Source: Streptomyces sp. AA1529
Lineage (GTDB): Bacteria; Actinomycetota; Actinomycetes; Streptomycetales; Streptomycetaceae
DNA: 64,000 nucleotides
Direction: 5' to 3'
Assembly: GCF_000280905.1 (NCBI RefSeq)
Contig: NZ_ALAP01000092.1
Span: 62,001 to 126,000, forward strand
Each line of letters begins with the position of its first letter. The first letter of the stretch is position 1. Under the pieces are notes generated by a model. It made no database searches and was not told the origin of the DNA. It worked only from the letters and a program-made list of their open reading frames with translations. The translations under genes were made by a program, and so were the position numbers. This document shows positions 32,773-41,137 of this stretch, piece after piece.

Positions 32773-34893
32773 TCAGACCACCGACATCAGACGCTCGGCG
32801 ACGGCGGGGACGGGGCCTCGGCATCCGTCGCGCAGCGTCTCGAGCATGTGCGCGAGGCGCTTGCGGTCCTCGGCGGAGCCGACGAGAGCAGGAAGCAGCG
32901 TCGCCAGTTCTTCTTCGGCCCGCGGATCGGCTGCCGCTTCCCTGACCCAACCCGCGAGTGCCTTCAACGCGTCGGTGGTGTAGCGCAGGTCACTCAAGGC
33001 AGTCCGCCACAACAACAACAGCCGATCCGCGTCCGCGCCGCCCAAGTCTCCGTCCGTGGCCGCCGAGGTGGCCTCGGCGTACCATCGCAGCAGCATTCTG
33101 CTGTCGCCGCGTGTGCACGCCATGACGAAAGCGTGGAGCGCCAGCCGACGGCCCGACCCTCCGTCTCCGAGAAGTTCGAGCAGCCCCCGCAGCACCCGGC
33201 TGCGCACCGGCGCCGACTCGTCGCTCAGCAACAGTGCGGCCGACTCGGCGATGTGCTCCGCCTCCTGCTCCTCCTCCCCGGTGCGAGCAGCTTCGGCCAG
33301 CGCCCTCAGCGCCTCGTCGGGCATCCTCGAACCCACCAGCGCATAGGCCCGGATGGCTGTCCATCGATGCCTCGCCTCGGCCCCCTCCTCGCACCAGGAG
33401 CGCAGGATCTGCGGAATGTTGGGCGCATCGACGGCGTGTGCCATCGCGAGAGCATTGGCTGCGACGAGGCAGTCGCGGTAGCGCCTCGATTTCGCCCAGT
33501 CCTCGATCAGCAGCGCCATGGCCGACGGTAGATCGGCCTGGGCGAGTACCGCGGCAGTCACCGCCGCGCGAGCACGCACCAACGGCCGTCCGTCCTGGGC
33601 GAGCCGCCGGAGCCACTCGAGAAGAGCGGGCCGCGCGGAGGGGTGACTCGTCCAGACCTCCCGCAGGACCTCGCCGGCAGTTCTGGGCTCCTGGAAACGG
33701 GCCATACGTTGCTGCACCGGACCCCACTCGGTGTGCTCCTTCTGCCAGTACTCGATGGCACGGGCCAGACGCAGGCGCTTCGTGATGGACGTGCCGAAGA
33801 TACCGACCCGCGGCTCGCGTCCGGCGTCCTCGGTTCGCTGGAACTGGGCGAACAGCGCGTCGCTCAGCTCTGCGGTCAGCGCATAGGCGGCCTCGTCGAA
33901 CGCCGCGAGGGAGATGAGGAACGCCTTGTCCCTGAGCTGGGTCTCCTCGTCCCCGAACCACTCCTGGACCTGTTCCCGGACCAGCCCCGTGCCGACCTCG
34001 GCGAGTTGCTCCGGCGTCACGGCACCCTCCACGTGTGCGCTGAGGACCTTCGCGAACGCCGCCGCCTCCCGCAGTTGGTGTCCTTCCTTGCCGAGGAACT
34101 CCCGGGAAGGTCGCAGAGCAAGCAGTTCCGACTCCTTGCGCGAGTCCTGCACCCGGGCATGCAGATGCGAGCGGAGCACAGCCTGGGGTGACGGCGGTTG
34201 CCATTCGATGGCGGACACACCTTGCAGGGAGGCGAACAGGTCGACGGTGATGACCAGATACGCGTCCTTCTCGCGGAGCGTTTCCCGCACGGCCCACAGG
34301 TCGATGTCGCGGAGCGGGTTCTCCCTGTTCGTCACCAGGTCGCTGATGAGGTAGCCAAGTGAATCGCCGTTCAGTTCGTCCTTGATGGCAGTCGGCCGTG
34401 TGTTGGGGTCGACGGCGCGTACGGGCACGGCCCCGAGGGCACGCAGCAGCATCAGGCCTGCGCTTCGACGGCCGGAGAAAGGGGCACCGGACAGCACGAG
34501 GACCCGCTCCTCGCGCAGCCGGCCGCGGAGGGGGTGTACGAGTTCCTCGTAGCCGGCGAACACCTCAGCCAGCTGGTCGATCTCCTCGGGCGGGATGTTC
34601 CCGGAGGTGTGCGTGGCGGCGCCGAACCGGTAGTGGTGCTCAACCTTCGTGCCCAGGACAACGTCGCCTGTGACGCTGCCTCCGCTGACCCCGGTCTGAG
34701 CACCTCCGACCAGGCTGCCGCTCACCGCCTTCGGTACGTGCTCGTACAACTCGCGCCGTGCGGCCCAGGGATCCTGCGGGCGGTCGTCGGCCGCCTCGAC
34801 GTTCTCCTCGCCATTCTGCTCGGACCCGTCGGCCTGCAAGTCGCCGTCGGCCTGCGGCCGCTCTCCCCTCCTGTCCCCGGCGTGCTCGCTCAT
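32773..34893 (-). CDS. NLR-like NTPase with N-terminal Gly/Val motif and HEAT-like repeats
   Basis: 706 residues. An acidic disordered N-terminus (1-50) precedes a Gly/Val-rich motif (59-81) shared with the upstream cyclase. A predicted NTPase domain follows (about 100-420), with a P-loop-like SGAPFSGRRSAG (135-146) in which Lys is replaced by Arg. A later hydrophobic strand ending in Asp (AYLVITVD) could be Walker B. Residues 430-690 are Ala/Leu/Arg-rich helical pairs resembling HEAT or TPR repeats. This is the layout of bacterial STAND/NLR-like sensors. Its start overlaps the cyclase stop (ATGA, 34890-34893). Whether it hydrolyses NTP is uncertain because of the altered P-loop. Confidence 0.6.
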   Translation of the reverse strand: MSEHAGDRRGERPQADGDLQADGSEQNGEENVEAADDRPQDPWAARRELYEHVPKAVSGSLVGGAQTGVSGGSVTGDVVLGTKVEHHYRFGAATHTSGNIPPEEIDQLAEVFAGYEELVHPLRGRLREERVLVLSGAPFSGRRSAGLMLLRALGAVPVRAVDPNTRPTAIKDELNGDSLGYLISDLVTNRENPLRDIDLWAVRETLREKDAYLVITVDLFASLQGVSAIEWQPPSPQAVLRSHLHARVQDSRKESELLALRPSREFLGKEGHQLREAAAFAKVLSAHVEGAVTPEQLAEVGTGLVREQVQEWFGDEETQLRDKAFLISLAAFDEAAYALTAELSDALFAQFQRTEDAGREPRVGIFGTSITKRLRLARAIEYWQKEHTEWGPVQQRMARFQEPRTAGEVLREVWTSHPSARPALLEWLRRLAQDGRPLVRARAAVTAAVLAQADLPSAMALLIEDWAKSRRYRDCLVAANALAMAHAVDAPNIPQILRSWCEEGAEARHRWTAIRAYALVGSRMPDEALRALAEAARTGEEEQEAEHIAESAALLLSDESAPVRSRVLRGLLELLGDGGSGRRLALHAFVMACTRGDSRMLLRWYAEATSAATDGDLGGADADRLLLLWRTALSDLRYTTDALKALAGWVREAAADPRAEEELATLLPALVGSAEDRKRLAHMLETLRDGCRGPVPAVAERLMSVV
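34651..34719 (-). repeat. Shared 23-residue motif, copy in the NTPase N-terminus
   Basis: Codons 59-81 of the NTPase encode GSLVGGAQTGVSGGSVTGDVVLG. It matches the cyclase tail motif (34926-34994) at 18 of 23 residues, and the DNA copies are also clearly similar. Gly/Val-rich repeats of this kind shared between a sensor and a neighbouring protein resemble bacterial amyloid-signalling or adaptor motifs. Confidence 0.7.
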
Positions 34894-35747
34894 GACTGCC
34901 CGCTCCGGCCCTCGCGCCGGACGCTCCCCAGAACCACATCGCCGATGACCCGGCCTCCGCTGACCCCCGTCTGGTCACCGAGGACCTGGCTGCCGCCGAA
35001 GGACGCATTCGCGCCGCTGAACGTGACGGCCACCCCCCGGTCGGTGGGCGCTGCGGCAGAAGCAGTCGGAGCCTGTCCGCCAGCGGCACCCGACGCAGTG
35101 ACGTCACTGCTTTCCGGAGACGCAGCTCCCAGGACGGGAACAGGGGCGGCTGACAGCATTGGACCGTGCAACCACAGGTCGAGCCGGTCTTTCTTCACGG
35201 CGACCGCGGCGTGGTGGAACTGCTCCGGGCGCAATCCGCGGTGCCCGTGGCGCACCACGCCCTCATAGACGGAGGGTGACACCCCCAGCACACAGTCTGT
35301 TTCCTGCTTCGCGAGCGCTTCGCGCAGAACGTCGGCGTCGAGTAGTCGGCACGATTGGTTGAGGTCGTGGCCGACGAGTCCGCCGACCGTGCCGTGCTTC
35401 GGATCCAGAGCGACCTCTCCCGCAGCCAGCACCATCCGCAGGCGCATCTGCGCACTGCTCGATGCCAGCCGGTTGTACTGGCACAGCGCATCGGGAGTAC
35501 TCGTCAGCAGAGCCCTGAGCAGTGCGGTCTTCGGAATGTCGGCGCTGACCAGCACGATCAGGCCGTCTCCGCGATCCTCGCGGTACTGCATGTTCCGCTC
35601 GACACCCGCCTCGGCCAGGGTGTCCTCGACAACGTTGTGCAGTTCCCGGCGCAGGCAAGCCTGCGCCACATCGTCCCGTCGGCTGAAATCCTCGATGTCC
35701 AGCAGCAGGATGGTGCGGTTGACGGGTTCTGTCAGGGGCAGAGCCAT
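34890..35747 (-). CDS. Class III nucleotide cyclase-like protein with C-terminal adaptor motif
   Basis: 285 residues. The catalytic fold covers about 10-195. Asp17 in LLLDIEDFS and Asp61 in DRGDGL fit the two metal-binding Asp residues, while Asn130 and Arg134 in DLNQSCRLLD fit the transition-state Asn/Arg pair. The Lys that reads adenine in many adenylate cyclases is not evident, so the base is uncertain. An Ala/Pro/Ser linker (200-240) leads to a Gly/Val-rich tail (252-274) repeated in the next gene. It is the first gene of the operon; GAGAGG precedes the ATG. In Pycsar systems the analogous PycC makes cCMP or cUMP. Family membership is fairly clear, the product is not. Confidence 0.7.
   Translation of the reverse strand: MALPLTEPVNRTILLLDIEDFSRRDDVAQACLRRELHNVVEDTLAEAGVERNMQYREDRGDGLIVLVSADIPKTALLRALLTSTPDALCQYNRLASSSAQMRLRMVLAAGEVALDPKHGTVGGLVGHDLNQSCRLLDADVLREALAKQETDCVLGVSPSVYEGVVRHGHRGLRPEQFHHAAVAVKKDRLDLWLHGPMLSAAPVPVLGAASPESSDVTASGAAGGQAPTASAAAPTDRGVAVTFSGANASFGGSQVLGDQTGVSGGRVIGDVVLGSVRREGRSGQS
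34926..34994 (-). repeat. Shared 23-residue motif, copy in the cyclase C-terminus
   Basis: Codons 252-274 of the cyclase encode GSQVLGDQTGVSGGRVIGDVVLG, the partner of the motif in the NTPase N-terminus. The stretches QTGVSGG and GDVVLG are identical in both. The motif follows a flexible linker, as expected for a docking or polymerising tail. Confidence 0.7.
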
Positions 35748-36394
35748 GCGTGCCTCTCAGACGATCGGGCTCGGTCCGGAGCACTATCCCGCGGGGGTCT
35801 GACAGCGCAGAAGGAACAACTGCACACAGCGTCTGTAACCGTTGACACACAACGCCCCCTGATGGGAGTGCTGTTGACCAGGGGCCTGGCGGTGCCTGGT
35901 TGCCGCCGCCGCGTTGCTCGTTAGGGTGATACCCGGCGGCCGGCCCCGGGTGCCCCGGGCAGCATGAGCCGCGCGAGTGGACGGGTGCGCGTCCGGCGGG
36001 GCGCGGGCCGGGAGAGGCATGCGGCGGCGGGCCGGCCGGGGGCGGGTTTCCGCGGAGCGGGTGCGGGCGCCGAGGGAGAGGCCGGGCCGGTGAGGCCGGA
36101 GGCGAGGGGCCGGGCACCACGACCGGACCGACAGGGTGTGGGGGCGACGGTGCATCAGCCGGACGGAACGGGCTCGGGAGTCGGCCCGGCGCGGTACGGG
36201 TCCGAGGGGTCCGCAGTCGTGCTCGGCCCGGCCGCACGGGCCGCGGAGGCCGACGGTCCGGACCGTGCCGGCGCGCGGCGGTGGGCGCTGCGGACGGGGT
36301 CCGGATGCCGCCGCGCGGAGAGGCACGGTGCCGGGCCGGGCGGGCCGGCGGACCGGCAGGTCGCCGCCGCGGACCGGCCGAGCGCGGTGGGCGG
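35748..36394. other. Intergenic region upstream of the cyclase operon
   Basis: About 650 bases between divergent genes. The part from 35,750 to 35,930 is less GC-rich and probably carries the promoter of the cyclase operon; I could not settle on clear -35/-10 boxes. The rest (about 35,940-36,394) is extremely GC-rich. It has open frames on both strands that are Arg/Gly/Pro/Ala-rich and look like no known protein. Confidence 0.5.
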
Positions 36395-37075
36395 GTGACC
36401 GGGCGGGCGGCGCCGGCGCTGCTGACTCCCCCGCTGCGCGCCTCGTTCGGGCCGGCCGCGGCTCTCGCCGCCCTGATGGTCACCGTGCTCGGCATCCGGT
36501 ATGCCGGGCACAGCGGACCCGGCAGGGCGGAGGCGCGGATCCGGGCGGCGTTCGAGGGGGCGGGGCCGCCGTGGCGGCAGCTCGCCGTGGCCACGGACTT
36601 CCTGGGAGAGCCCGCGGGGGCGGCGACGCTGGTCGCGGCCGCGGTGACGGGCTGCCTGCTGGTCCGGTGGTTTCGGGCGGCGGTGCTCACGGTGGTCGGC
36701 GCGGGGCTGGCCGTGGGGGCGACGACGCTGCTCAAGCCGCTGGTGGGACGCACCATCAACGGCGGGCATCTGTCCTATCCGAGCGGGCACACCGCCTTCG
36801 CCACCGCACTGGTCCTGGCCGTGGCGCTGCCTGCGGCCGGCCGGCTCGGTCTGGGCAAGGCGGCCGGTCCGCTCCTGGTGTTCACCGCGGCGCTGGCCGG
36901 CGGTGCCGCCATGGGCTGGGCTCAGGTCGCCCTGGGTGCGCACTATCCGACCGACGCCCTCGGCGGCTGGTGCACCGCGCTGGCGGTGACACCGGCGACC
37001 GCCCGGCTGATCGACCGGGCGGCCGACCGCCGGGCCGGCCGCCCGGTCCCGTCCGGGCGGCCGGCGCGGCGCTGA
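36395..37075 (+). CDS. PAP2 superfamily membrane phosphatase
   Basis: 226 residues from GTG 36395. It has about six hydrophobic segments and the PAP2 motifs KPLVGRTI, YPSGHTAFATAL (catalytic His) and GAHYPTDALGG; the first is less canonical than in the other PAP2 gene at 13581. It probably removes phosphate from a membrane lipid on the outer face. It converges on the polysaccharide operon with only 7 bases between stops. A role in recycling undecaprenyl phosphate for that operon is possible. Confidence 0.85.
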   Translation: MTGRAAPALLTPPLRASFGPAAALAALMVTVLGIRYAGHSGPGRAEARIRAAFEGAGPPWRQLAVATDFLGEPAGAATLVAAAVTGCLLVRWFRAAVLTVVGAGLAVGATTLLKPLVGRTINGGHLSYPSGHTAFATALVLAVALPAAGRLGLGKAAGPLLVFTAALAGGAAMGWAQVALGAHYPTDALGGWCTALAVTPATARLIDRAADRRAGRPVPSGRPARR

Positions 37076-37082
37076 CGTCGCG

Positions 37083-38414
37083 TCAGGCCGAACGGCGGAA
37101 CACGGGCCGCACGGGCCGCCCGCCCAGCCACGGTGTGGGGTCGGCGGCGTCGAGCGCCTTCCGGTACACCGCGCAGGCCCCGGACACCACCTCGACGGTG
37201 CGGTCGATGTCGGCCTCCTCGAGTGCGCTGCTCACCACGAACGACGGGGCCAGCACTCCGCCCGCGAGCAGGTGGCGCAGGAAGAGGGTGCGGTACCGCT
37301 GCGAGGGCTGCCGGTTCTCGTCCAGGGTGGCGAACACCAGGTTGCTGGCCCGGCCCCGCAGGACGAGGTGGTCGCCGACGCCCGCGCTCGCGGCGGCCTC
37401 GCGGACACCGGCGGCCAGCCGCGCGCCGAGGGCGTGCAGCCGCGCGGTGATGCCTTCCTCGACGTAGGTGGTGAACACGGCCTGTGCGGCGGACAGGGCG
37501 TGCGTCTCCGCACCGTGCGTGGTCGACAGCAGGAAGACGCGGTCGCCGGGGTGCCGCAGTCCGCCCCGCTCCATCAGCTCGCGGCGCCCGGCCAGCGCCG
37601 AGACGGCGAACCCGTTGCCCAGCGCCTTGCCGAACGTGGAGAGGTCGGGGACCACGCCGTACAGGCCCTGGGCGCCCGCCTCCGACCAGCGGAAACCGGT
37701 GATCATCTCGTCGAAGACCAGTACGCAGCCGTGCCGGTCGGCCAGCTCGCGCAGCCCGGCGAGGTATCCGGGCGGGGGCTCGGTGTGGGCCGCGGGTTCG
37801 AGGACCAGGCAGGCGACCTCGCCCCGGTGGCGGGTGAGCAGCTCCTGGGTGGCGGCCAGGTCACCGTAGGGGAAGGTCAGGGTGAGTTCGGTGGTGGCCG
37901 CCGGCACCCCGGCGGCCATCGGCGTGGTGCCGATGAACCAGTCGTCGACCGAGAAGAACGGATGGTCGCCGCAGAGGGCCACCCGCTCGCGCCCGGTGGC
38001 GGCGCGGGCGAGGCGCACCGCGGCCGTGGTGGCGTCGGAGCCGTTCTTCGCGAACTTCACCATCTCGGCGGTCGGCACCGCGGCCAGGAAGCGCTCCGCC
38101 GCTGCGATCTCCACGACGGACGGCCGGACGAAGTTGCTTCCGCGGTCGAGTTCCCGCCGCACCGCCTCCAGTACGCGCGGATGTGCGTGACCGAGGCTGA
38201 CCGAGCGCAGGCCGGAGCCGTACTCGATGTAGCGGTTGCCGTCCAGGTCCCACACGTGGGCACCGCGACCGTGGCTGATGACCGGGGCGAGGTCGGCGGG
38301 GTACTGGTCGTCGCCCTTGGCGTAGGTGTGCGCACCGCCGGGGATCAGGGCGTGCAGCCGCTCGTTCGCCGCCCGCGACCTGGGGAGGAGGAACTCTTCG
38401 CTCTCCATGCTCAC
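37083..38414 (-). CDS. Class III PLP aminotransferase (glutamate-1-semialdehyde aminomutase-like)
   Basis: 443 residues. The fold-type I motifs are clear: GGAHTY near the N-terminus, NGSDATTAAVRLARA, VFDEMITGFRWS, and the PLP-binding Lys263 in STFGKALGNG. It resembles HemL, but its position at the 3' end of a sugar-modification operon argues for a role in amine transfer to a carbohydrate or side group rather than haem synthesis. Its start is one base from the 3,5-epimerase stop. It is the last gene of the 27-kb operon. Confidence 0.87.
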   Translation of the reverse strand: MSMESEEFLLPRSRAANERLHALIPGGAHTYAKGDDQYPADLAPVISHGRGAHVWDLDGNRYIEYGSGLRSVSLGHAHPRVLEAVRRELDRGSNFVRPSVVEIAAAERFLAAVPTAEMVKFAKNGSDATTAAVRLARAATGRERVALCGDHPFFSVDDWFIGTTPMAAGVPAATTELTLTFPYGDLAATQELLTRHRGEVACLVLEPAAHTEPPPGYLAGLRELADRHGCVLVFDEMITGFRWSEAGAQGLYGVVPDLSTFGKALGNGFAVSALAGRRELMERGGLRHPGDRVFLLSTTHGAETHALSAAQAVFTTYVEEGITARLHALGARLAAGVREAAASAGVGDHLVLRGRASNLVFATLDENRQPSQRYRTLFLRHLLAGGVLAPSFVVSSALEEADIDRTVEVVSGACAVYRKALDAADPTPWLGGRPVRPVFRRSA

Positions 38415-38415
38415 T

Positions 38416-38967
38416 TCACCTCTCCAGGTGCTTCAGGGCCTCGGCGAGACCGGGCGCCTCCCGGTCCCGCCGGGACATCGAGGTGACCGGCAGCGGCCAG
38501 CCGATGGCGAGCTCCGGGTCGTCGAAGGCGATCGTGACGTCCTGTGCGGGATCGTGCGGGCGGTCGATCCGGTAGCAGGTGTCGGCGGTGTCGGTCAGCG
38601 CCTGGAAGCCGTGCGCGCATCCCGCCGGGATGTACAGCGTCGTCTGCGTCTCGCCCGAGAGCTCGAAGGAGGCCACGTTGCGGTGGGTGGGCGAGTGCGG
38701 CCGCAGGTCCACGACGACGTCGAAGATCTGCCCGTTCGAGCACCGCACCAGCTTCGCCTCGCCGTCGCCGGAGCGCAGGTGCAGGCCGCGCAGCACGCCC
38801 CGCACCGAGCGGGACACGCTGTCCTGGACGAAGGCGTCCGGGTCGAGGCCCACCGAGCGGATCACATCGGCGTCGAAGGTGCGGCAGAAGAAGCCGCGTT
38901 CGTCGGTGTGCGGCGTCGGCTCGAACAGGTACGCGCCGGCGATCGCCGGGACGGGGGTCGCCTTCAT
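38416..38967 (-). CDS. rfbC: dTDP-4-dehydrorhamnose 3,5-epimerase family (RmlC-like)
   Basis: 183 residues. The RmlC cupin motifs are intact: TDERGFFCRTF, VLRGLHLR with catalytic His63, KLVRCSNGQIFDVVVDLRPHSPT, and IPAGCAHGFQALTD. It epimerises a 4-keto-6-deoxy nucleotide sugar. The accompanying nucleotidyltransferase is CTP-type, so the substrate may be CDP- rather than dTDP-linked. It overlaps the pyruvyltransferase gene by ATGA (38964-38967). Confidence 0.9.
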   Translation of the reverse strand: MKATPVPAIAGAYLFEPTPHTDERGFFCRTFDADVIRSVGLDPDAFVQDSVSRSVRGVLRGLHLRSGDGEAKLVRCSNGQIFDVVVDLRPHSPTHRNVASFELSGETQTTLYIPAGCAHGFQALTDTADTCYRIDRPHDPAQDVTIAFDDPELAIGWPLPVTSMSRRDREAPGLAEALKHLER

Positions 38968-40193
38968 GGGGTCTCCTGCCGGGTGCGGGGGTGCGGGTGG
39001 TCGTTCGCCGGGAACAGAGCGGCCGTCAAGGCGCCGAACTGGTCCTGGAGTTGCCGGGCCACGAGCCGGTTGCGTGCGGCGAGGGTCCGGCGCAGCCCGG
39101 CCGATCGCTGCTCGAGCGCGCGGAACTGCTCCAGCAGCCGGTCGGCGTCGACCTCGCGGGCCGGATGGCAGTACGCGCCCAGCCCCATCCGGGCCATGAG
39201 CGCGTCGCTCTTGGCCGCATAGCTGAGGGCGAGGGCCGGGGTGCCGGCCTTCAGGGCGCAGACCAGGTTGTGGTACCGGGTCGCCACCACGGTGTCGGCG
39301 GCCGCGGCCTCCGCCGTCAGCTCGGCCAGCGAGGTCGCCTCCGCTGCGTCGACCAGCGGCGAGTCCACCGCTGCGCGGATCGCGTCGACCACCCGGGCGT
39401 CGCACCCGTCGCCGGTGAGCAGCCGGACCGGTCTGCCCTCCGCGACCAGCGCGCGGACGAACCGGGTTGTTCCCTCGAGGTAGCGGCGGTGGATCTGCTC
39501 GGCACGGGCGCGGTCGTCGTTGCCGCCGTGGAAGTCCATGACGCCGACGCAGACCAGGCCGGGCGGGCCGGGGTCGCGGCCGGCCACCGGTGGTGCGGGC
39601 AGGGCGAACGCGAGGTCCGGGTGCACCGCGTCGCGCGCCGTGTCCACGCCCATCTCCCGCATCGCGTCCCGGGACAGGCCGTCCCGGTAGGACCGGTAGG
39701 CGGCCAGCCGCGCGGAGCAGCGCACCAGGGCCCGGGTCGCCCGGTCGCCGATGGCGGCGGCGCCGACACCGACCAGCGCGACCCTGGTGCCGAACAGCCG
39801 GCCGGAGGCGCAGAGCAGGAACAGCGCGTAGGGGAAGCCCCACGGCCGCAGCGGCAGCGTGGCCTCCAGAACGCCCATGCCGGGCACGATCACCACGTCG
39901 TGCCGGCGCACCCAGGCGGCCGTGCGGACGGCGTCGAGGAGCTTGCCCACTCCCTTGCCCACGATCGAGCCCGCCCGGGACGCGGTCCGGTACTCCCCGC
40001 GGTACCAGTGCAGCCGCGTCGCGGGAATCCCGTACCGGGCGGCGACGGCCTCGGGCCCGCCGCACAGCGCGTCCACAACCGCCTCCGGGTGCTCGGTGCG
40101 CAGGTAGCCGAGCACGGCCTCCAGCGATCCGTCGTTGCCCAGGTTGCCGGAGCCGAGCAGTCCGAACAGCCCCACACGTGGCGGAGTCGTCAT
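38964..40193 (-). CDS. Polysaccharide pyruvyl transferase family protein
   Basis: 409 residues. The N-terminus GLFGLLGSGNLGNDGSLEAVL and the C-terminal RYHNLVCALKAGTPALALSYAAKSDALM are the hallmarks of this family (WcaK/CsaB-like, GT-B fold). Members add ketal-linked pyruvate to sugars, giving negative charge; some are transferases of other donors. It is coupled by ATGA overlaps to the GT2 gene before it and the 3,5-epimerase after it. Confidence 0.88.
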   Translation of the reverse strand: MTTPPRVGLFGLLGSGNLGNDGSLEAVLGYLRTEHPEAVVDALCGGPEAVAARYGIPATRLHWYRGEYRTASRAGSIVGKGVGKLLDAVRTAAWVRRHDVVIVPGMGVLEATLPLRPWGFPYALFLLCASGRLFGTRVALVGVGAAAIGDRATRALVRCSARLAAYRSYRDGLSRDAMREMGVDTARDAVHPDLAFALPAPPVAGRDPGPPGLVCVGVMDFHGGNDDRARAEQIHRRYLEGTTRFVRALVAEGRPVRLLTGDGCDARVVDAIRAAVDSPLVDAAEATSLAELTAEAAAADTVVATRYHNLVCALKAGTPALALSYAAKSDALMARMGLGAYCHPAREVDADRLLEQFRALEQRSAGLRRTLAARNRLVARQLQDQFGALTAALFPANDHPHPRTRQETP

Positions 40194-41137
40194 GTCCGTC
40201 GCCCCTCTCGGCCTGCGACGAGGTCGTCGACGGAGACGGTGAGCCCGGCCGTCCCGACCGGGGCGCGGTCCTCGACCCGCTCGCCGGCGCCCGGCCGCAC
40301 CCGGCTGGCCAGCCACACGGCCAGGTGCCGGTAGCAGGCGCGCCGGTCGGCCGCGGACAGCGGCGCCCGTCGGATGGCGGAGGCGAAGCCCCCGACGTAC
40401 TCGGCCAGCAGCCGGGGCGTCGGATGCAGCCGGCCCGCCCGGCGCGGGTCCAGGTTGACGCACCGGGAGCGCTTGGAGGGGTTCGCGCGCTCGGCGCGGC
40501 CGGGGTGGTCGCGGCGGAAGTAGAGGAGTTCGGGCACCTGGTGGAAGGGCCCGTGCAGGACGATCTCGGCGACGAAGGTCCGGTCCGCGTGGTGGTAGCT
40601 GTCGTGCGGCTGCACGCGGCGCAGCATGTCGGCGCGCATCACCCCGTAGAAGTCGTCGCCCCCGGGCTCGAACAGGAAGCTGCGGAAGCGCTCCGGCGCG
40701 TGCGGCGAATCGGTGGCGAGCCCGTACTCGTAGGGAACCTGCAACTGTCCTTCGCCGTCGACGACCGCCTGGCCGGAGTGCGCGAGGATCACGTCCGGCC
40801 GTGCGTCCAACGCCTCCACACAGCGCCGCAGCAGGTCACGAGCGTAGAGGTCGTCGTGCGAGGCCCACTTGAACAGCTCGCCGCGGCACTCGGTGAAGAC
40901 CCGGTTGTGGTTCGGTGCGGCGCCGATGTTCCGGGGCAGCCGCAGGTAGCGGATGCGTGAGTCCTGCGCGGCGTACGTGCGGCAGATGTCCTCGGTCCCG
41001 TCGGTCGAGGCGTTGTCGGAGACGACCAGTTCGAAGTCCTCGTAGGTCTGGCCGAGCAGCGCGTCGAGTGCCTCGGCGAGGTACTCCTCGCCGTTGTACA
41101 CGGGCAGGCCGATGCTCAGCCGGGGATGCGCGTTCAT
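40190..41137 (-). CDS. Family 2 glycosyltransferase
   Basis: 315 residues. GT-A motifs: LSIGLPVYNGEEYLAEALDALLGQ at the N-terminus, VVSDNASTDGTEDI, and an acidic WASHDDLY as the metal-binding DxD-like site near residue 93. It has no membrane span, so it acts at the cytoplasmic face, probably adding a sugar to the lipid-linked repeat unit. Four-base overlaps link it to the flippase and pyruvyltransferase genes. Confidence 0.9.
   Translation of the reverse strand: MNAHPRLSIGLPVYNGEEYLAEALDALLGQTYEDFELVVSDNASTDGTEDICRTYAAQDSRIRYLRLPRNIGAAPNHNRVFTECRGELFKWASHDDLYARDLLRRCVEALDARPDVILAHSGQAVVDGEGQLQVPYEYGLATDSPHAPERFRSFLFEPGGDDFYGVMRADMLRRVQPHDSYHHADRTFVAEIVLHGPFHQVPELLYFRRDHPGRAERANPSKRSRCVNLDPRRAGRLHPTPRLLAEYVGGFASAIRRAPLSAADRRACYRHLAVWLASRVRPGAGERVEDRAPVGTAGLTVSVDDLVAGREGRRT

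Noticed and set aside
35964..36398. Plus-strand frame before the PAP2 gene
   Set aside because: Gly/Arg/Ala-rich, no ribosome site and no similarity I recognise; a GC-driven open frame.
37083..38414. Aminotransferase as HemL for haem synthesis
   Set aside because: It is embedded in and coupled to a sugar operon with no haem genes nearby, so a carbohydrate role is more likely.
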